DNA of 64,000 nucleotides from an uncultured Paracoccaceae bacterium (GCA_947489325.1 CANLDA010000001.1:248001-312000), one strand, 5' to 3'; positions 15,604 through 24,778 are shown, counted from the first letter of the stretch. Notes: generated from the letters alone by a model not told the origin. A program made the numbers and translations.

Positions 15604-18402
15604 ATGACCCTAAAGCAACCCCAGATCGACCTGTCACCCAAGGTGTCGGACGAGGTGCGCCAAACGACCTGCTACATGTGTGCATGTCGCTGCGGCATCA
15701 ACGTGCATATGAAGGAAGGCAAGGTCGCCTATATCGAAGGCAACCGCGACCACCCCGTCAACAAAGGTGTGCTTTGCGCCAAAGGGTCTGCCGGCATCAT
15801 GCAGGTCAATGCGCCTTCACGTCTGCGCAGCCCGCTGAAACGCGTCGGTCCACGTGGGTCCGGCGAGTTTGAGGAAATCAGCTGGGACGAAGCGCTGGAC
15901 ATGGCCGTTGGCCTGCTCAAACCGATCCGTGAAAACAATCCTGAAAAGCTCGCGTTTTTTACGGGGCGTGATCAGTCGCAATCCTTCACCGGTTTCTGGG
16001 CGCAAAACTTTGGTACACCGAACTTTGCCGCACACGGCGGGTTTTGTTCTGTGAACATGGCGGCCGGCGGCATCTATACGATGGGCGGCGCGTTCTGGGA
16101 ATTCGGTCAACCCGATTGGGACCACACGAAACTGTTCATGATGTTTGGCGTGGCTGAAGACCACGACAGTAATCCGATTAAGATGGGCATTGGCAAGATT
16201 AAGGCACGCGGCGCCAAAGTGATCGGCGTGAATCCCGTGCGCTCTGGCTATAACGCTGTGGCGGATGAATGGGTCGGCATTACACCCGGCACCGATGGGC
16301 TGTTCATCCTGTCACTGGTGCACGAATTGATGAAGGCCGGCAAAATCGATCTGCATTATCTGGCCCAGTACACCAATGCCCCGGTTCTAATAGACAGCGA
16401 AACCGGCCTTTTTGTGCGCGACACCGATGGAAAACCAGTGGTCATTGACCGTGTAACAGGCAAGCCTGCCGCATTTGACCAAAAAGGCGTGCGTCCTGAT
16501 CTTGGGGCCACCCACGAAGGCAACCGCACCGTCATGCAGCTGATGGCCGAGAAATACCTCGATCCACAATATGCACCCGAGGCCGTTGCAGATGCCTGTG
16601 GCATCTCTGCCAATAAAATCCGAAAAATCGCTGCTGAACTGGCCCGCGTCGCCTTTGAAGAAGAATTCGAGCTGGATCAGGAATGGACTGATTTCCGGGG
16701 CGAGACCCATTCAAAAATGATCGGTCGCCCGGTCTCCATGCACTCTATGCGCGGAATTTCAGCGCATTCGAACGGCTTCCAAACCTGCCGCGCGCTACAC
16801 ATTCTGCAAATCGTGCTTGGCACGGTCGAGGTGCCCGGTGGTTTCCGCTTTAAGCCCCCTTATCCGAAACCGATTGAGGCCCATCCCAAGCCACACGGCA
16901 AGGTAAGCTGTAATTCACCGCTGGATGGACCTCACCTTGGGTTTGTGCATGGTCCTGATGACCTTATGCTTAAGGACGACGGCAGCCCAATCCGCATCGA
17001 CAAGGCCTTCACTTGGGAAAACCCGATGTCGTCCCATGGCCTGATGCATATGGTGATTTCCAACGCACACGCGGGCGATCCTTATAAGATCGACACGCTG
17101 TTCATGTATATGGCCAACATGTCGTGGAATTCGTCGATGAACACACGCGGCGTGATCGACATGCTGACCGATCAGGACGAAGACGGCAATTACGTCATTC
17201 CAAACATCATTTACTCCGATGCCTACAGCTCGGAAATGGTGGCCTATGCCGATCTCATTCTACCGGACACCACCTATCTGGAGCGTCACGATTGTATCAG
17301 TCTTTTGGATCGCCCAATCTGCGAGGCCGACGCCGCCGCCGACGCCATTCGCTGGCCCGTGATCGAACCCGATCGTGACGTGCGCGGCTTTCAGACAACA
17401 CTGGTGCATCTGGCCAACCGCCTTGGCATGCCCGGATTTGTGAATGAGGACGGCAGCGCCAAATACGAGGATTACGCGGATTACATCGTCAACCACGAAC
17501 GCAAACCCGGCATTGGGCCGCTTTCTGGTTTCCGCGGTGAAAACGGTGACAAAACCGGCCGGGGTGAAATTAACCCAGAGCAGCTGAACCGCTATATCGA
17601 AAACGGTGGCTTCCACGTCGAACATATCCCGACTGAAGCCAGTTATTACAAACCATGGAATGCGGCCTATCAAAATTGGGCCGTGGACATGGGCCTGTTT
17701 GACAGCCCACAGCCGTATTTGTTCCAGCTCTATTCGGAACCCATGCGCAAATTCCAACGCGCCGCCGAAGGTCACGGCGATCGTCAACCGCCCGAGCATC
17801 TGCGCGAGCGCCTGAAATCTGTGATGGATCCACTGCCCATCTGGTATCAGCCATTTGAGGAAACCCATGTCGATCTGGAAGAGTTCGACGTGCACGCCCT
17901 CACCCAACGTCCAATGGCAATGTATCACAGCTGGGGCACCCAAAACGCATGGTTGCGCCAATTGCACGGCCATAACCCACTCTATCTGCCCACCAAACTT
18001 TGGGAAAAACACGGTTTTGCCGAAGGTGACTGGGCGCGCGTAACATCGGCTCATGGTGAAATCACCGTTCCTGTGGCGCATCAGGCCGCATTGAACGAAA
18101 ACACCGTCTGGACATGGAACGCCATCGGCAAACGCAAAGGCGCTTGGGCCCTGAATGAAGGCGCGCCAGAAACCACCAAAGGCTTCTTGCTCAACCACCT
18201 GATCCACGAACTTCTGCCGCCCAAGGGCGATGGGCTTCGCTGGGCCAACTCTGACCCGATCACCGGACAGGCCGCATGGTTTGATCTGCGCGTAAAGCTT
18301 GAAAAAGCCGACGCTCCAGACGTGTCACAGCCAACCTTCCCAGAGATCAAATCTCCGGTTGGCCAAGGCCCGGATCAACTGCAATGGAAGGTTGGCAAAT
18401 GA
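15604..18402 (+). CDS. soeA: Sulfite dehydrogenase SoeA-type molybdopterin catalytic subunit
   Basis: A 932-residue member of the DMSO reductase family. The start ATG 15604 is preferred over a GTG at 15577 because it has an AAGGAG site seven bases upstream. The N-terminus has the C23-x2-C26-x3-C30-C58 arrangement that binds a [4Fe-4S] cluster. The molybdopterin domains follow, and there is a C-terminal molydopterin dinucleotide-binding domain around residues 770-900 (MYHSWGTQNAWLRQL). No Tat signal is visible, so the active site is cytoplasmic, as in SoeABC of Allochromatium and Ruegeria. In those organisms SoeABC oxidises cytoplasmic sulfite to sulfate and feeds electrons to quinone. Its position right after xsc-pta supports this. 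Other DMSO-reductase-family substrates cannot be excluded by sequence alone. Confidence 0.85.
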   Translation: MTLKQPQIDLSPKVSDEVRQTTCYMCACRCGINVHMKEGKVAYIEGNRDHPVNKGVLCAKGSAGIMQVNAPSRLRSPLKRVGPRGSGEFEEISWDEALDMAVGLLKPIRENNPEKLAFFTGRDQSQSFTGFWAQNFGTPNFAAHGGFCSVNMAAGGIYTMGGAFWEFGQPDWDHTKLFMMFGVAEDHDSNPIKMGIGKIKARGAKVIGVNPVRSGYNAVADEWVGITPGTDGLFILSLVHELMKAGKIDLHYLAQYTNAPVLIDSETGLFVRDTDGKPVVIDRVTGKPAAFDQKGVRPDLGATHEGNRTVMQLMAEKYLDPQYAPEAVADACGISANKIRKIAAELARVAFEEEFELDQEWTDFRGETHSKMIGRPVSMHSMRGISAHSNGFQTCRALHILQIVLGTVEVPGGFRFKPPYPKPIEAHPKPHGKVSCNSPLDGPHLGFVHGPDDLMLKDDGSPIRIDKAFTWENPMSSHGLMHMVISNAHAGDPYKIDTLFMYMANMSWNSSMNTRGVIDMLTDQDEDGNYVIPNIIYSDAYSSEMVAYADLILPDTTYLERHDCISLLDRPICEADAAADAIRWPVIEPDRDVRGFQTTLVHLANRLGMPGFVNEDGSAKYEDYADYIVNHERKPGIGPLSGFRGENGDKTGRGEINPEQLNRYIENGGFHVEHIPTEASYYKPWNAAYQNWAVDMGLFDSPQPYLFQLYSEPMRKFQRAAEGHGDRQPPEHLRERLKSVMDPLPIWYQPFEETHVDLEEFDVHALTQRPMAMYHSWGTQNAWLRQLHGHNPLYLPTKLWEKHGFAEGDWARVTSAHGEITVPVAHQAALNENTVWTWNAIGKRKGAWALNEGAPETTKGFLLNHLIHELLPPKGDGLRWANSDPITGQAAWFDLRVKLEKADAPDVSQPTFPEIKSPVGQGPDQLQWKVGK

Positions 18403-18493
18403 TACAGCCCCAACTCTTTCTGTGTTCCACTCATACTCTGGGGTCTGGGGCAACGTCCCAGCCCAGCCCTCTCCAAACGCGCGGAGACAGCCA

Positions 18494-19243
18494 ATGACTG
18501 AACTTCCTCAATCGACCGAGCGCAAACTCGGCCTTGTCATCGACCTTGATACCTGTGTGGGCTGCCATGCCTGTGTGATTTCCTGCAAAGGCTGGAACAC
18601 CGAAAACTATGGCGCGCCCCTCAGCGACCAACGCCCATACGGCGAAGAACCTATGGGGACCTTCCTGAACCGCGTGCATTCCTACGAGGTACAGGCACCG
18701 GGACAGGCCGCACAAACGGTGCATTTCCCGAAATCCTGCCTGCATTGCGAAACCGCGCCTTGTGTGACGGTTTGCCCAACCGGGGCGAGCTACAAACGCG
18801 CCGAAGACGGCATTGTGCTGGTCAATGAAAGTTCCTGCATCGGCTGTGGTCTTTGCGCATGGGCCTGCCCGTATGGCGCACGTGAATTGGATCAAGCCGA
18901 AGGTGTCATGAAAAAATGCACCCTCTGTGTGGACCGGATTTATAACGAAAACCTGCCAGAGGTGGATCGTGTGCCATCTTGTGTACGTACCTGCCCTGCA
19001 GGCGCACGTCACTTTGGTGATTTTGCCGATCCAGACAGCAACGTGTCTAAACTCACCGCCGAACGTGGTGGAATGGATCTGATGCCGGAACTGGGCACAG
19101 CACCCGTGAACAAATACCTGCCCCCACGTCCCAAGGACAGCTGGGACAATGAGGAAAGCATCCTCGCCCCCTTCTTGGCGCCTATCGCTGAAGAACCCAA
19201 AGGGTTCCTTGGCTGGCTTGACAAAGCACTGGAGAAAATCTGA
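18494..19243 (+). CDS. soeB: SoeB-type iron-sulfur subunit
   Basis: A 249-residue electron-transfer subunit of the DmsB type. The start at ATG 18494 gives the usual short N-terminus before the first motif; a longer frame overlapping soeA exists but would add about 65 residues. Four cysteine clusters are visible: CVGCHACVISC, CLHCETAPCVTVC, CIGCGLCAWAC, and CTLC paired with CVRTC. These would hold four [4Fe-4S] clusters that carry electrons from the molybdenum subunit to the membrane anchor. No signal peptide is seen, in line with a cytoplasmic complex. The stop overlaps the start of the next gene (TGATG). Confidence 0.88.
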   Translation: MTELPQSTERKLGLVIDLDTCVGCHACVISCKGWNTENYGAPLSDQRPYGEEPMGTFLNRVHSYEVQAPGQAAQTVHFPKSCLHCETAPCVTVCPTGASYKRAEDGIVLVNESSCIGCGLCAWACPYGARELDQAEGVMKKCTLCVDRIYNENLPEVDRVPSCVRTCPAGARHFGDFADPDSNVSKLTAERGGMDLMPELGTAPVNKYLPPRPKDSWDNEESILAPFLAPIAEEPKGFLGWLDKALEKI

Positions 19244-20115
19244 TGCATCCCGCAGCTTCCGTTATCATCTTCACAACTTTGTCCGGTCTTGGTTTTGGCT
19301 TGCTGGCATGGCTTGGCATTGATGCAACACCTCCGACTGGTTGGGGTGCGTTTGGGTACTTCTTTATTGGCTTTTCTTTTGCTGTTGGCGGCTTGATGGC
19401 CTCAACCTTTCACCTTGGCCACCCTGAACGCGCATGGCGTGCTTTCAGTCAATGGAAGACCAGTTGGCTAAGCCGTGAAGGCATCTGTGCCGTAGCCGCC
19501 CTGATCGTGATGGGCCTCTATGCCGCCGCGTTGGTCTTCTTTGCACGCCATTACGTCATCCTTGGCTGGATTGGCACTGTGCTCAGCCTAGGAACTGTCT
19601 TCACGACATCCATGATCTATGGACAACTGAAAACCATCCCACGCTGGAACACCCCAATGACCAGCGTGCTCTATATGACATTCGCCATCACAGGTGGCGC
19701 TTTGCTGTCTGGTAAAGTGGCCATTGCCTGTGTGTTGTTCTTTGTTGCAGGTCTTGTTCAGATACTTTGGTGGAAACAGGGAGACAGTGCCTTTGCTGAA
19801 CGCGGCACTGACCTTGGCACTGCCACCGGGCTTGGAGATCGTGGTACAGTACGCTCAATGGCGCATCCCCACACATCCCCGAACTATCTGATGCGTGAAT
19901 TCGTACATGTGATTGGGCGTAAACACGCACAGAAGCTACGTGTAATTTCACTAATTTTGATGGCTGTGTTACCTGTCTTGTTGTTGATGCTGCCGTTCCA
20001 CCACATCTTTGCGATTGCAGCAGTCGCCAGCCACATTGCCGGCGTCGCTGTATCTCGTTGGTTGTTTTTCGCTGAAGCAGAGCACGTCGTCGGCCTGTAC
20101 TACGGTATGCGCTAA
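19243..20115 (+). CDS. soeC: SoeC-type membrane anchor (DmsC family)
   Basis: A 290-residue integral membrane protein with about eight hydrophobic helices. It has the DmsC-family features near the N-terminus, MASTFHLGHPERAWRAFSQWKTSWLSREG, which is strongly conserved in DMSO reductase anchors. The ATG overlaps the soeB stop. It would anchor SoeAB to the inner face of the membrane and pass electrons to the quinone pool. A strong terminator follows, ending the taurine and sulfite block. The terminator is flanked by two copies of a short repeat. Confidence 0.87.
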   Translation: MHPAASVIIFTTLSGLGFGLLAWLGIDATPPTGWGAFGYFFIGFSFAVGGLMASTFHLGHPERAWRAFSQWKTSWLSREGICAVAALIVMGLYAAALVFFARHYVILGWIGTVLSLGTVFTTSMIYGQLKTIPRWNTPMTSVLYMTFAITGGALLSGKVAIACVLFFVAGLVQILWWKQGDSAFAERGTDLGTATGLGDRGTVRSMAHPHTSPNYLMREFVHVIGRKHAQKLRVISLILMAVLPVLLLMLPFHHIFAIAAVASHIAGVAVSRWLFFAEAEHVVGLYYGMR

Positions 20116-20121
20116 GCACCG

Positions 20122-20149
20122 CTCATCAGTCCCTTTGGGTCCTTCTTCG
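20122..20149 (+). repeat. REP-like repeat, CTCATC-N16-TCTTCG, copy 1
   Basis: A 28-base unit with fixed ends CTCATC and TCTTCG and an inner CCC-TTT-GGG mini-stem. It begins just after the soeC stop and touches the terminator stem. Confidence 0.5.
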
Positions 20150-20180
20150 CTCCGGCATTCCTTGCCGGAGCGTTTTTATT
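20148..20180 (+). terminator. Rho-independent terminator of soeABC
   Basis: A 10-bp stem CGCTCCGGCA / TGCCGGAGCG with a TTCCT loop, followed by TTTTTATTT. Confidence 0.9.
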
Positions 20181-20183
20181 TCA

Positions 20184-20211
20184 CGAAGAGCGTCGCGAAG
20201 CGAGCGATGAG
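20184..20211 (-). repeat. REP-like repeat, copy 2 (inverted)
   Basis: Read on the minus strand this is CTCATC-N16-TCTTCG, the same length as copy 1 but with a different inner sequence that forms a TCGC/GCGA mini-stem. It lies between the soeC terminator and the end of the DUF1523 gene. Confidence 0.55.
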
Positions 20212-20214
20212 TAG

Positions 20215-20868
20215 TTACCGCTTTGGTTTGCTCTTCCATGTTCCCAACCAACGCGACAGACGCCCGCGCCGTTCTGCAATTGCATCACCCGCATCGGCAA
20301 AGCTACCCCCGACATCCTCTAACACCGGATCAATGCGGGCACGACGGAACCTGCGCCAGCGCACCCAGACCGCCCAAACAATTGCAAAAAATATGGTCAG
20401 AATAATGATGTTCACCCATGGAATGAAACTCGCATCCGGCCCTGAAACAGCTTTGATACCCACGGCATTGGGGAACACTGACCAATAAATATTGCGCCAG
20501 CCATAGTGCGTCACAGCATACCATTGCGGCGCGTCCTTGGTTGAAATCGCGTCATTTGCCTCGGTATAAAGATTGGCCGTATCAAACTTGAAATAGGGTG
20601 GCCAATTCCAGCCCGTATCTTCATTGCGATACACCCGCGCCTCGCCATCCGGGGTAACAGCCTGAATAAACTGCACATCCCGATTGACCAAAGATTCCGA
20701 TTGATCGTCAGGAATTGACCAAAACAGTCGCGTCCAATCAGACAAATCCTGACGCTCCTCATAGGTATTCACGATCCGCACGACATCGCGTTGTGGCAGC
20801 GTGTAATGAAAAAACGCCCCGACACTCAGCCAGAAACCTATGATAATTCCCCATTTCAAATAGGTCAT
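20215..20868 (-). CDS. DUF1523 family membrane-anchored protein
   Basis: A 217-residue protein with an N-terminal membrane helix (about 5-24) and a second helix near residues 150-170 (WVNIIILTIFFAIVWAVWV). The domain between them, about 125 residues, would lie in the periplasm and has the conserved LPQRDVVRIVNTYEERQD and DTGWNWPPYFKFD stretches of DUF1523. A basic C-terminal tail is cytoplasmic. Function is unknown. It is the last of eight genes on this strand and begins 12 bases after the preceding stop. Conserved family membership is likely; any role in the cassette is inferred from position. Confidence 0.75.
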   Translation of the reverse strand: MTYLKWGIIIGFWLSVGAFFHYTLPQRDVVRIVNTYEERQDLSDWTRLFWSIPDDQSESLVNRDVQFIQAVTPDGEARVYRNEDTGWNWPPYFKFDTANLYTEANDAISTKDAPQWYAVTHYGWRNIYWSVFPNAVGIKAVSGPDASFIPWVNIIILTIFFAIVWAVWVRWRRFRRARIDPVLEDVGGSFADAGDAIAERRGRLSRWLGTWKSKPKR

Positions 20869-20880
20869 AATACCCTCATT

Positions 20881-21153
20881 TCAGTAATTCGTCAGATAGA
20901 TGATCGTCCCGACCACCAACACAGGCACCACATAGACGCCCAAAATCAGCTTACGTCGTAAACTGCGGTCATATTCTTTAAGCCCTTGCTGGATATAGGC
21001 ATCTTTGCTGGCAGCGCCAATACCAACATCCCCATCATCCCATTCAGCCGCCAACTTCCCGCGCCGCTTTAGACGTGACCAGATCGACAGGATCACATAA
21101 ATCACCGTTAGGATGGCAAATCCGATAATCGACAATCGCAGCAATGCAATCAT
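20881..21153 (-). CDS. Small two-helix membrane protein, unknown function
   Basis: A 90-residue protein starting at ATG 21153, whose ATGA overlaps the stop of the preceding gene. An upstream in-frame start would extend only 8 residues into that gene. One hydrophobic helix lies at residues 4-24 and another at about 68-88. The middle is charged and includes AAEWDDGDVGIGAASKDAYIQQGLKEYD. I do not recognise a family. Tight coupling suggests it works with the 445-residue protein before it and the DUF1523 protein after it. Confidence 0.7.
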   Translation of the reverse strand: MIALLRLSIIGFAILTVIYVILSIWSRLKRRGKLAAEWDDGDVGIGAASKDAYIQQGLKEYDRSLRRKLILGVYVVPVLVVGTIIYLTNY

Positions 21154-22487
21154 GTGGACCTCCCGACTGCGCCCCAAGGGCCAACCCGCGATATCAGATC
21201 ATCATCCGGCCCATCCATCGGCGCATCATGCCCGAACAAGGCCGCGCGCGCACCTACCTTATCTGCCGCATACTCGCGTGCCAGAAAATCCGCGACATAG
21301 GATTTCTTGGTATCGCTCCATTTTCCATAAGCTTGGTAGAAGCTGAGCTTATGGCAAATGAACAACTGACGCACATCCTTGGGGGCCAATTCCGCCAACA
21401 GCATATTTACCAAATCCCGATCTGGTGTATCGGCCGCGCGAAGCGTGTAGAAATAGGCCGGATGATCCGATGTGATCCGCGGCCAAGGTCCGTCATTCTC
21501 GGCCCATTGCACCAACGCTTGAAGGGCATGAAATTCTTCAGGCAACTTATCCGCATGCGTTCGTGCCAGCGCGCGAATATCGCGACGTGTGGCGCCCGTC
21601 AGATCAACACCCGCGTCTTGCGCTGCATCCACCACGATGAAATCAAGCTTTTGGCGCAGGATCGCGCTCGCATCAATGCCGCGGGCCTTTACGATGGGTT
21701 CGACCAGATCATTATAGTCCAGAAACTTGGCAATTTGATTGCGATCATCAAAATCAAACGTGTATTTGATTGGCAAATCGCCCAGTGCCGCCTTGTCCCC
21801 TGCCGAAATCACCGCCGGATGATCCACCCCACGAAACAGATACAGCCCGTCAAAATGCGCGGTCCAGAAATTGTCTTGTCCAAATTCGGCATGGTTCAGG
21901 CGCACCGGATTGCGCGTCACATCCCCAGTCTGTTTGGCCAGCGTGATCATGTCGGCAATCAACACGTCATCAAACCAGCCATCCTCTTCGCCCTTAAACC
22001 GATCCACCAGCTTGCCCAATTCTTCAGCCTGCCGAATGGTGCCTTCGGTGGTATCACATTCAATGGTGATACGCCGAATATCAAACAAGCGTTTGGGGTC
22101 AGATACGCTATAGACGGAATTCACCAACTCCCCTGCCACCGCATCCCGCGCGGTGAGGGCAAACAACTGTGGTTCGTTATCGGTAATAAAGGATTTCAGT
22201 ATCTCGCGGCTGGTTGAAAACTGCACATTCAAAAGCGGCGCGGATTTCTGGTCTGTCGTCAGCAGAATGAACTGCCGATTACAGCCCCCGTGGTTCAGAT
22301 ACAGATGATCGCCCAACTCATCCCCCACCTCGGGCGAGTATCCAGAAATGTCGATATGAAAATCCACCAACGCCGTACGTTTGCCCGTCAAATGCTCTAG
22401 CGCGCGGTTATACCGCTCAACGAGGATCGGCGAGGCCACCTCAATCAAATTCCCGAACATCAGGCCGTGTTGGATAAGGCGTTTCAT
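21150..22487 (-). CDS. Conserved protein of unknown function (possibly DUF6638)
   Basis: A 445-residue, mostly hydrophilic protein with no signal peptide or membrane helix, so it is probably cytoplasmic. Regions that look conserved are the N-terminal LIQHGLMFGNLIEVASPILVERYN, the LNHGGCNRQFILLTTDQKS segment, and a C-terminal part near RQLFICHKLSFYQAYGKW. I recall a Rhodobacteraceae family called DUF6638 that fits, but cannot confirm it here. Both ends are coupled by ATGA overlaps: with the 112-residue gene upstream and the 90-residue gene downstream. No catalytic motif was recognised. Confidence 0.72.
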   Translation of the reverse strand: MKRLIQHGLMFGNLIEVASPILVERYNRALEHLTGKRTALVDFHIDISGYSPEVGDELGDHLYLNHGGCNRQFILLTTDQKSAPLLNVQFSTSREILKSFITDNEPQLFALTARDAVAGELVNSVYSVSDPKRLFDIRRITIECDTTEGTIRQAEELGKLVDRFKGEEDGWFDDVLIADMITLAKQTGDVTRNPVRLNHAEFGQDNFWTAHFDGLYLFRGVDHPAVISAGDKAALGDLPIKYTFDFDDRNQIAKFLDYNDLVEPIVKARGIDASAILRQKLDFIVVDAAQDAGVDLTGATRRDIRALARTHADKLPEEFHALQALVQWAENDGPWPRITSDHPAYFYTLRAADTPDRDLVNMLLAELAPKDVRQLFICHKLSFYQAYGKWSDTKKSYVADFLAREYAADKVGARAALFGHDAPMDGPDDDLISRVGPWGAVGRST

Positions 22488-22822
22488 GATTTCTCAGCCG
22501 ATTTGATGTCCACAATTCCTCGCGTCCAAAAGACATACAACACCCAGGTCGCTGTCATTGTTAGACCTGAAATGCAGCCGCCAGCCATTGCCCACCCTAT
22601 GGGGTATTTCTTCGAAGCTATGAAAAACTCCATAAACCCCAACCAAAGTGTAGCCAACAGTAGTGAACTCATCACTAGATGCCAAACTCCAGCTAGGAAA
22701 ACTGATTTCGCGTAGGGCCAATTTCTCATTCTTGATCTGCGAACGATAGAAATGCCGCCACAAAAGGGAAAATATGTGCAAACGAAACCTGCCAACAAAA
22801 AGCAGAAAACCGTGAAAGTCAT
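22484..22822 (-). CDS. Small membrane protein, unknown function
   Basis: A 112-residue protein with three hydrophobic segments: residues 2-25, about 42-66 and about 75-98. Its ATG overlaps the stop of the AAA+ ATPase (ATGA), and its stop overlaps the ATG of the 445-residue gene in the same way. It looks more AT-rich than its neighbours, judged by eye. No family was recognised. The double coupling suggests a fixed stoichiometry with the ATPase. Confidence 0.68.
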   Translation of the reverse strand: MTFTVFCFLLAGFVCTYFPFCGGISIVRRSRMRNWPYAKSVFLAGVWHLVMSSLLLATLWLGFMEFFIASKKYPIGWAMAGGCISGLTMTATWVLYVFWTRGIVDIKSAEKS

Positions 22823-24759
22823 ATCTTCCCCTCCAGATACCTTTTCTTCGCCTCTTCCTGACGCCCGTAATCCCGCACCATATTATCAATCGCGACTTCG
22901 TCGGACTTGTCGGCATAGCGGAACTCTGAATCGGCGTAACGGTTGATTTCCTGCACCACCATGTCCACCGTGATTGGCACCCGCAGGTCAGAAATCATCG
23001 CCTTTTTCTCATCATAGGATTTGAACAGGAACAGGTCGGGGGCATCCATCCATTCGTCAGGCAATTCAAAATCCATCGCACGCACCTTAACGGCGTCGGT
23101 GATGTTCTTGATGGCGCGACCTGTGAAACGCTCATCTGCCTCTTGGATCGCCTTTAGGTATGCGCCCATCTTGGCGATAGTATCCAGATCGCCGATTTGG
23201 TTCTGCACCCGGTCAAACACCTGCATCAGCCCATCCTCTTGCGGGCGCGAATGGGATTCAAACGACGCAGCAACCGCGCGTTTGATTTCCTGTGCGGCGT
23301 ATGCCTCATGATCACCCAGCGGGATGTCGTGATTTTTGCCCATCAACAGGTTCAGAATGTCGATGTAATCATCCCGCGTTTTGGGCCCATCCACCAAGAA
23401 CCGCGCGCCGGCCCGTTGGCGCAAGGCGTCATCCACGTTTTCAGGATAATTGGAAAACATCCCAAAGGTACAATTCCCACGCACCACAGTGTTGGCACCG
23501 GCAAAGGCCTCCATAAACACGGCCGTGACCTCTTGTTGTCCTGCGCTGGATTGGCGATCACCACGTTTGCCTGCAATCTGGTCAATGTCGTCAATCGTGC
23601 CAAAACCGATCACGCCGGGGTCCAGCACATTTTGAATAAATGCTTTGGCGTTTTGGCCGGATTTGCCCTGATAACTGTCGATATTGTCGATGCCAAAGTT
23701 CTGATACCGGAAGGGATAGCCTGCGTTCTGGCAATAGTCATTGATCAGCCCGGCCATCATCTGGATCAACGTGGTTTTCCCAGTGCCAGGTTTGCCATCC
23801 CCCATGAAGGTAAAGATAAACCCACCCAGTTCGGCAAAGGGATTTAAGCGGCGATCAAAATCATAAGCCATCACCATCTTGGCCAACTTCATCGCTTGAT
23901 ATTTGGCGATGTGGTTGCCGATAACCTCGTTTGGTTTCTTGAAAGCCATAGTGAGCGTGCTGCCCTTGGCCTTACGTGCGGGCGTAAACCCTTGCAGCGT
24001 CAGATCATCGGCCTCGATCCGCCAGCTTGCGCCGGAAAACGCCGCAAGACGTGGCGCAGTTTGGGCACGCAGGGCGACCTTTTCCATAAGCTGTTCGGCA
24101 AAGGCACAGACAACCGCAACCAAGCGCATGTCGTCCTCGGCCAGCGAGGCGATGTCTTGATCCAACTCCCACAAAGCGCCGTGCAGTGCCAGTGGGGCAT
24201 TGTCGGTTAACACTTCTTCAACTTCGCCCACTTCTGCCTGTGTTTCACCCAGATGTGGGGCCAACACAAAGGAACAGGTGTTGCCAAAGACATAAAGAGA
24301 GACAAGCGCCTCGGCGCTCAGCAATTCGGAGAACTCTGCCTTGCGGTCATCGGACAGCGAGCCAGCCAGATTGGCGCGTTTAAGGTCTGCAAGGCCAGAC
24401 GCCTCGGCAAAGTTTTCACCTACGGCCAGCGTAATTGCTAGTGCACGGCGCAGCCCATGCATGACATTTGCCTGAACTGGAGACACCAGTGGATCGTCAT
24501 CATCTGCCCCTTCAATGCGTTCCATCAGATGCACACCTTCAGGGCATGCGGTTGAGCGCGTCACAAGACCTGGTGTGGTGGATCGAAACCGCCGCCGTAT
24601 ACCTATTACCGAAGACCGCTCATCGCTCCCTGAGCGGGCGCTCTTCGCTTTGGCAATCCGGGGGGTGTGATCAAACCCGTCAAGCATTCCAACGGCTGCA
24701 TCGTAATGCTTGCGAATATCCTCTTCGCGCAACTCCATCAAATCACTTGTCAGACCCAT
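22819..24759 (-). CDS. AAA+ family ATPase with large N-terminal domain
   Basis: A 646-residue protein. The first 300 residues form a mostly helical domain without recognised motif. An AAA+ module follows: Walker A GDGKPGTGKTTLIQ near residue 320, Walker B FGTIDDIDQIAG near residue 385, a sensor-1-like FGMFSNYPENVDDALRQRAGARFLVDGP region near 430, where the arginines could act as fingers. The C-terminal part contains ALRQRAG and a helical lid. No signal or membrane segment is present. Residues 38-48 are encoded by a dispersed palindromic repeat (24619-24647), which may be an in-frame insertion. It is the energy-using component of the cassette and its stop overlaps a small membrane protein. No specific AAA+ clade was assigned. 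Confidence 0.82.
   Translation of the reverse strand: MGLTSDLMELREEDIRKHYDAAVGMLDGFDHTPRIAKAKSARSGSDERSSVIGIRRRFRSTTPGLVTRSTACPEGVHLMERIEGADDDDPLVSPVQANVMHGLRRALAITLAVGENFAEASGLADLKRANLAGSLSDDRKAEFSELLSAEALVSLYVFGNTCSFVLAPHLGETQAEVGEVEEVLTDNAPLALHGALWELDQDIASLAEDDMRLVAVVCAFAEQLMEKVALRAQTAPRLAAFSGASWRIEADDLTLQGFTPARKAKGSTLTMAFKKPNEVIGNHIAKYQAMKLAKMVMAYDFDRRLNPFAELGGFIFTFMGDGKPGTGKTTLIQMMAGLINDYCQNAGYPFRYQNFGIDNIDSYQGKSGQNAKAFIQNVLDPGVIGFGTIDDIDQIAGKRGDRQSSAGQQEVTAVFMEAFAGANTVVRGNCTFGMFSNYPENVDDALRQRAGARFLVDGPKTRDDYIDILNLLMGKNHDIPLGDHEAYAAQEIKRAVAASFESHSRPQEDGLMQVFDRVQNQIGDLDTIAKMGAYLKAIQEADERFTGRAIKNITDAVKVRAMDFELPDEWMDAPDLFLFKSYDEKKAMISDLRVPITVDMVVQEINRYADSEFRYADKSDEVAIDNMVRDYGRQEEAKKRYLEGKI
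24619..24647 (+). repeat. REP-like repeat inside the AAA+ gene, copy 3
   Basis: CTCATC-N17-TCTTCG, one base longer in the middle than copies 1 and 2. The inner part forms CCGCTCA/TGAGCGG (24617-24623 with 24631-24637). In the minus-strand reading frame it encodes KSARSGSDE, a low-complexity stretch unlike the flanking protein. Confidence 0.5.
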
Positions 24760-24778
24760 TATTCACACACTCCAATCG

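Noticed and set aside
20122-20211. CRISPR or insertion sequence around the soeC terminator
   Set aside because: Only two short inverted repeats with different inner bases; no regular spacers, no transposase and no target duplication.
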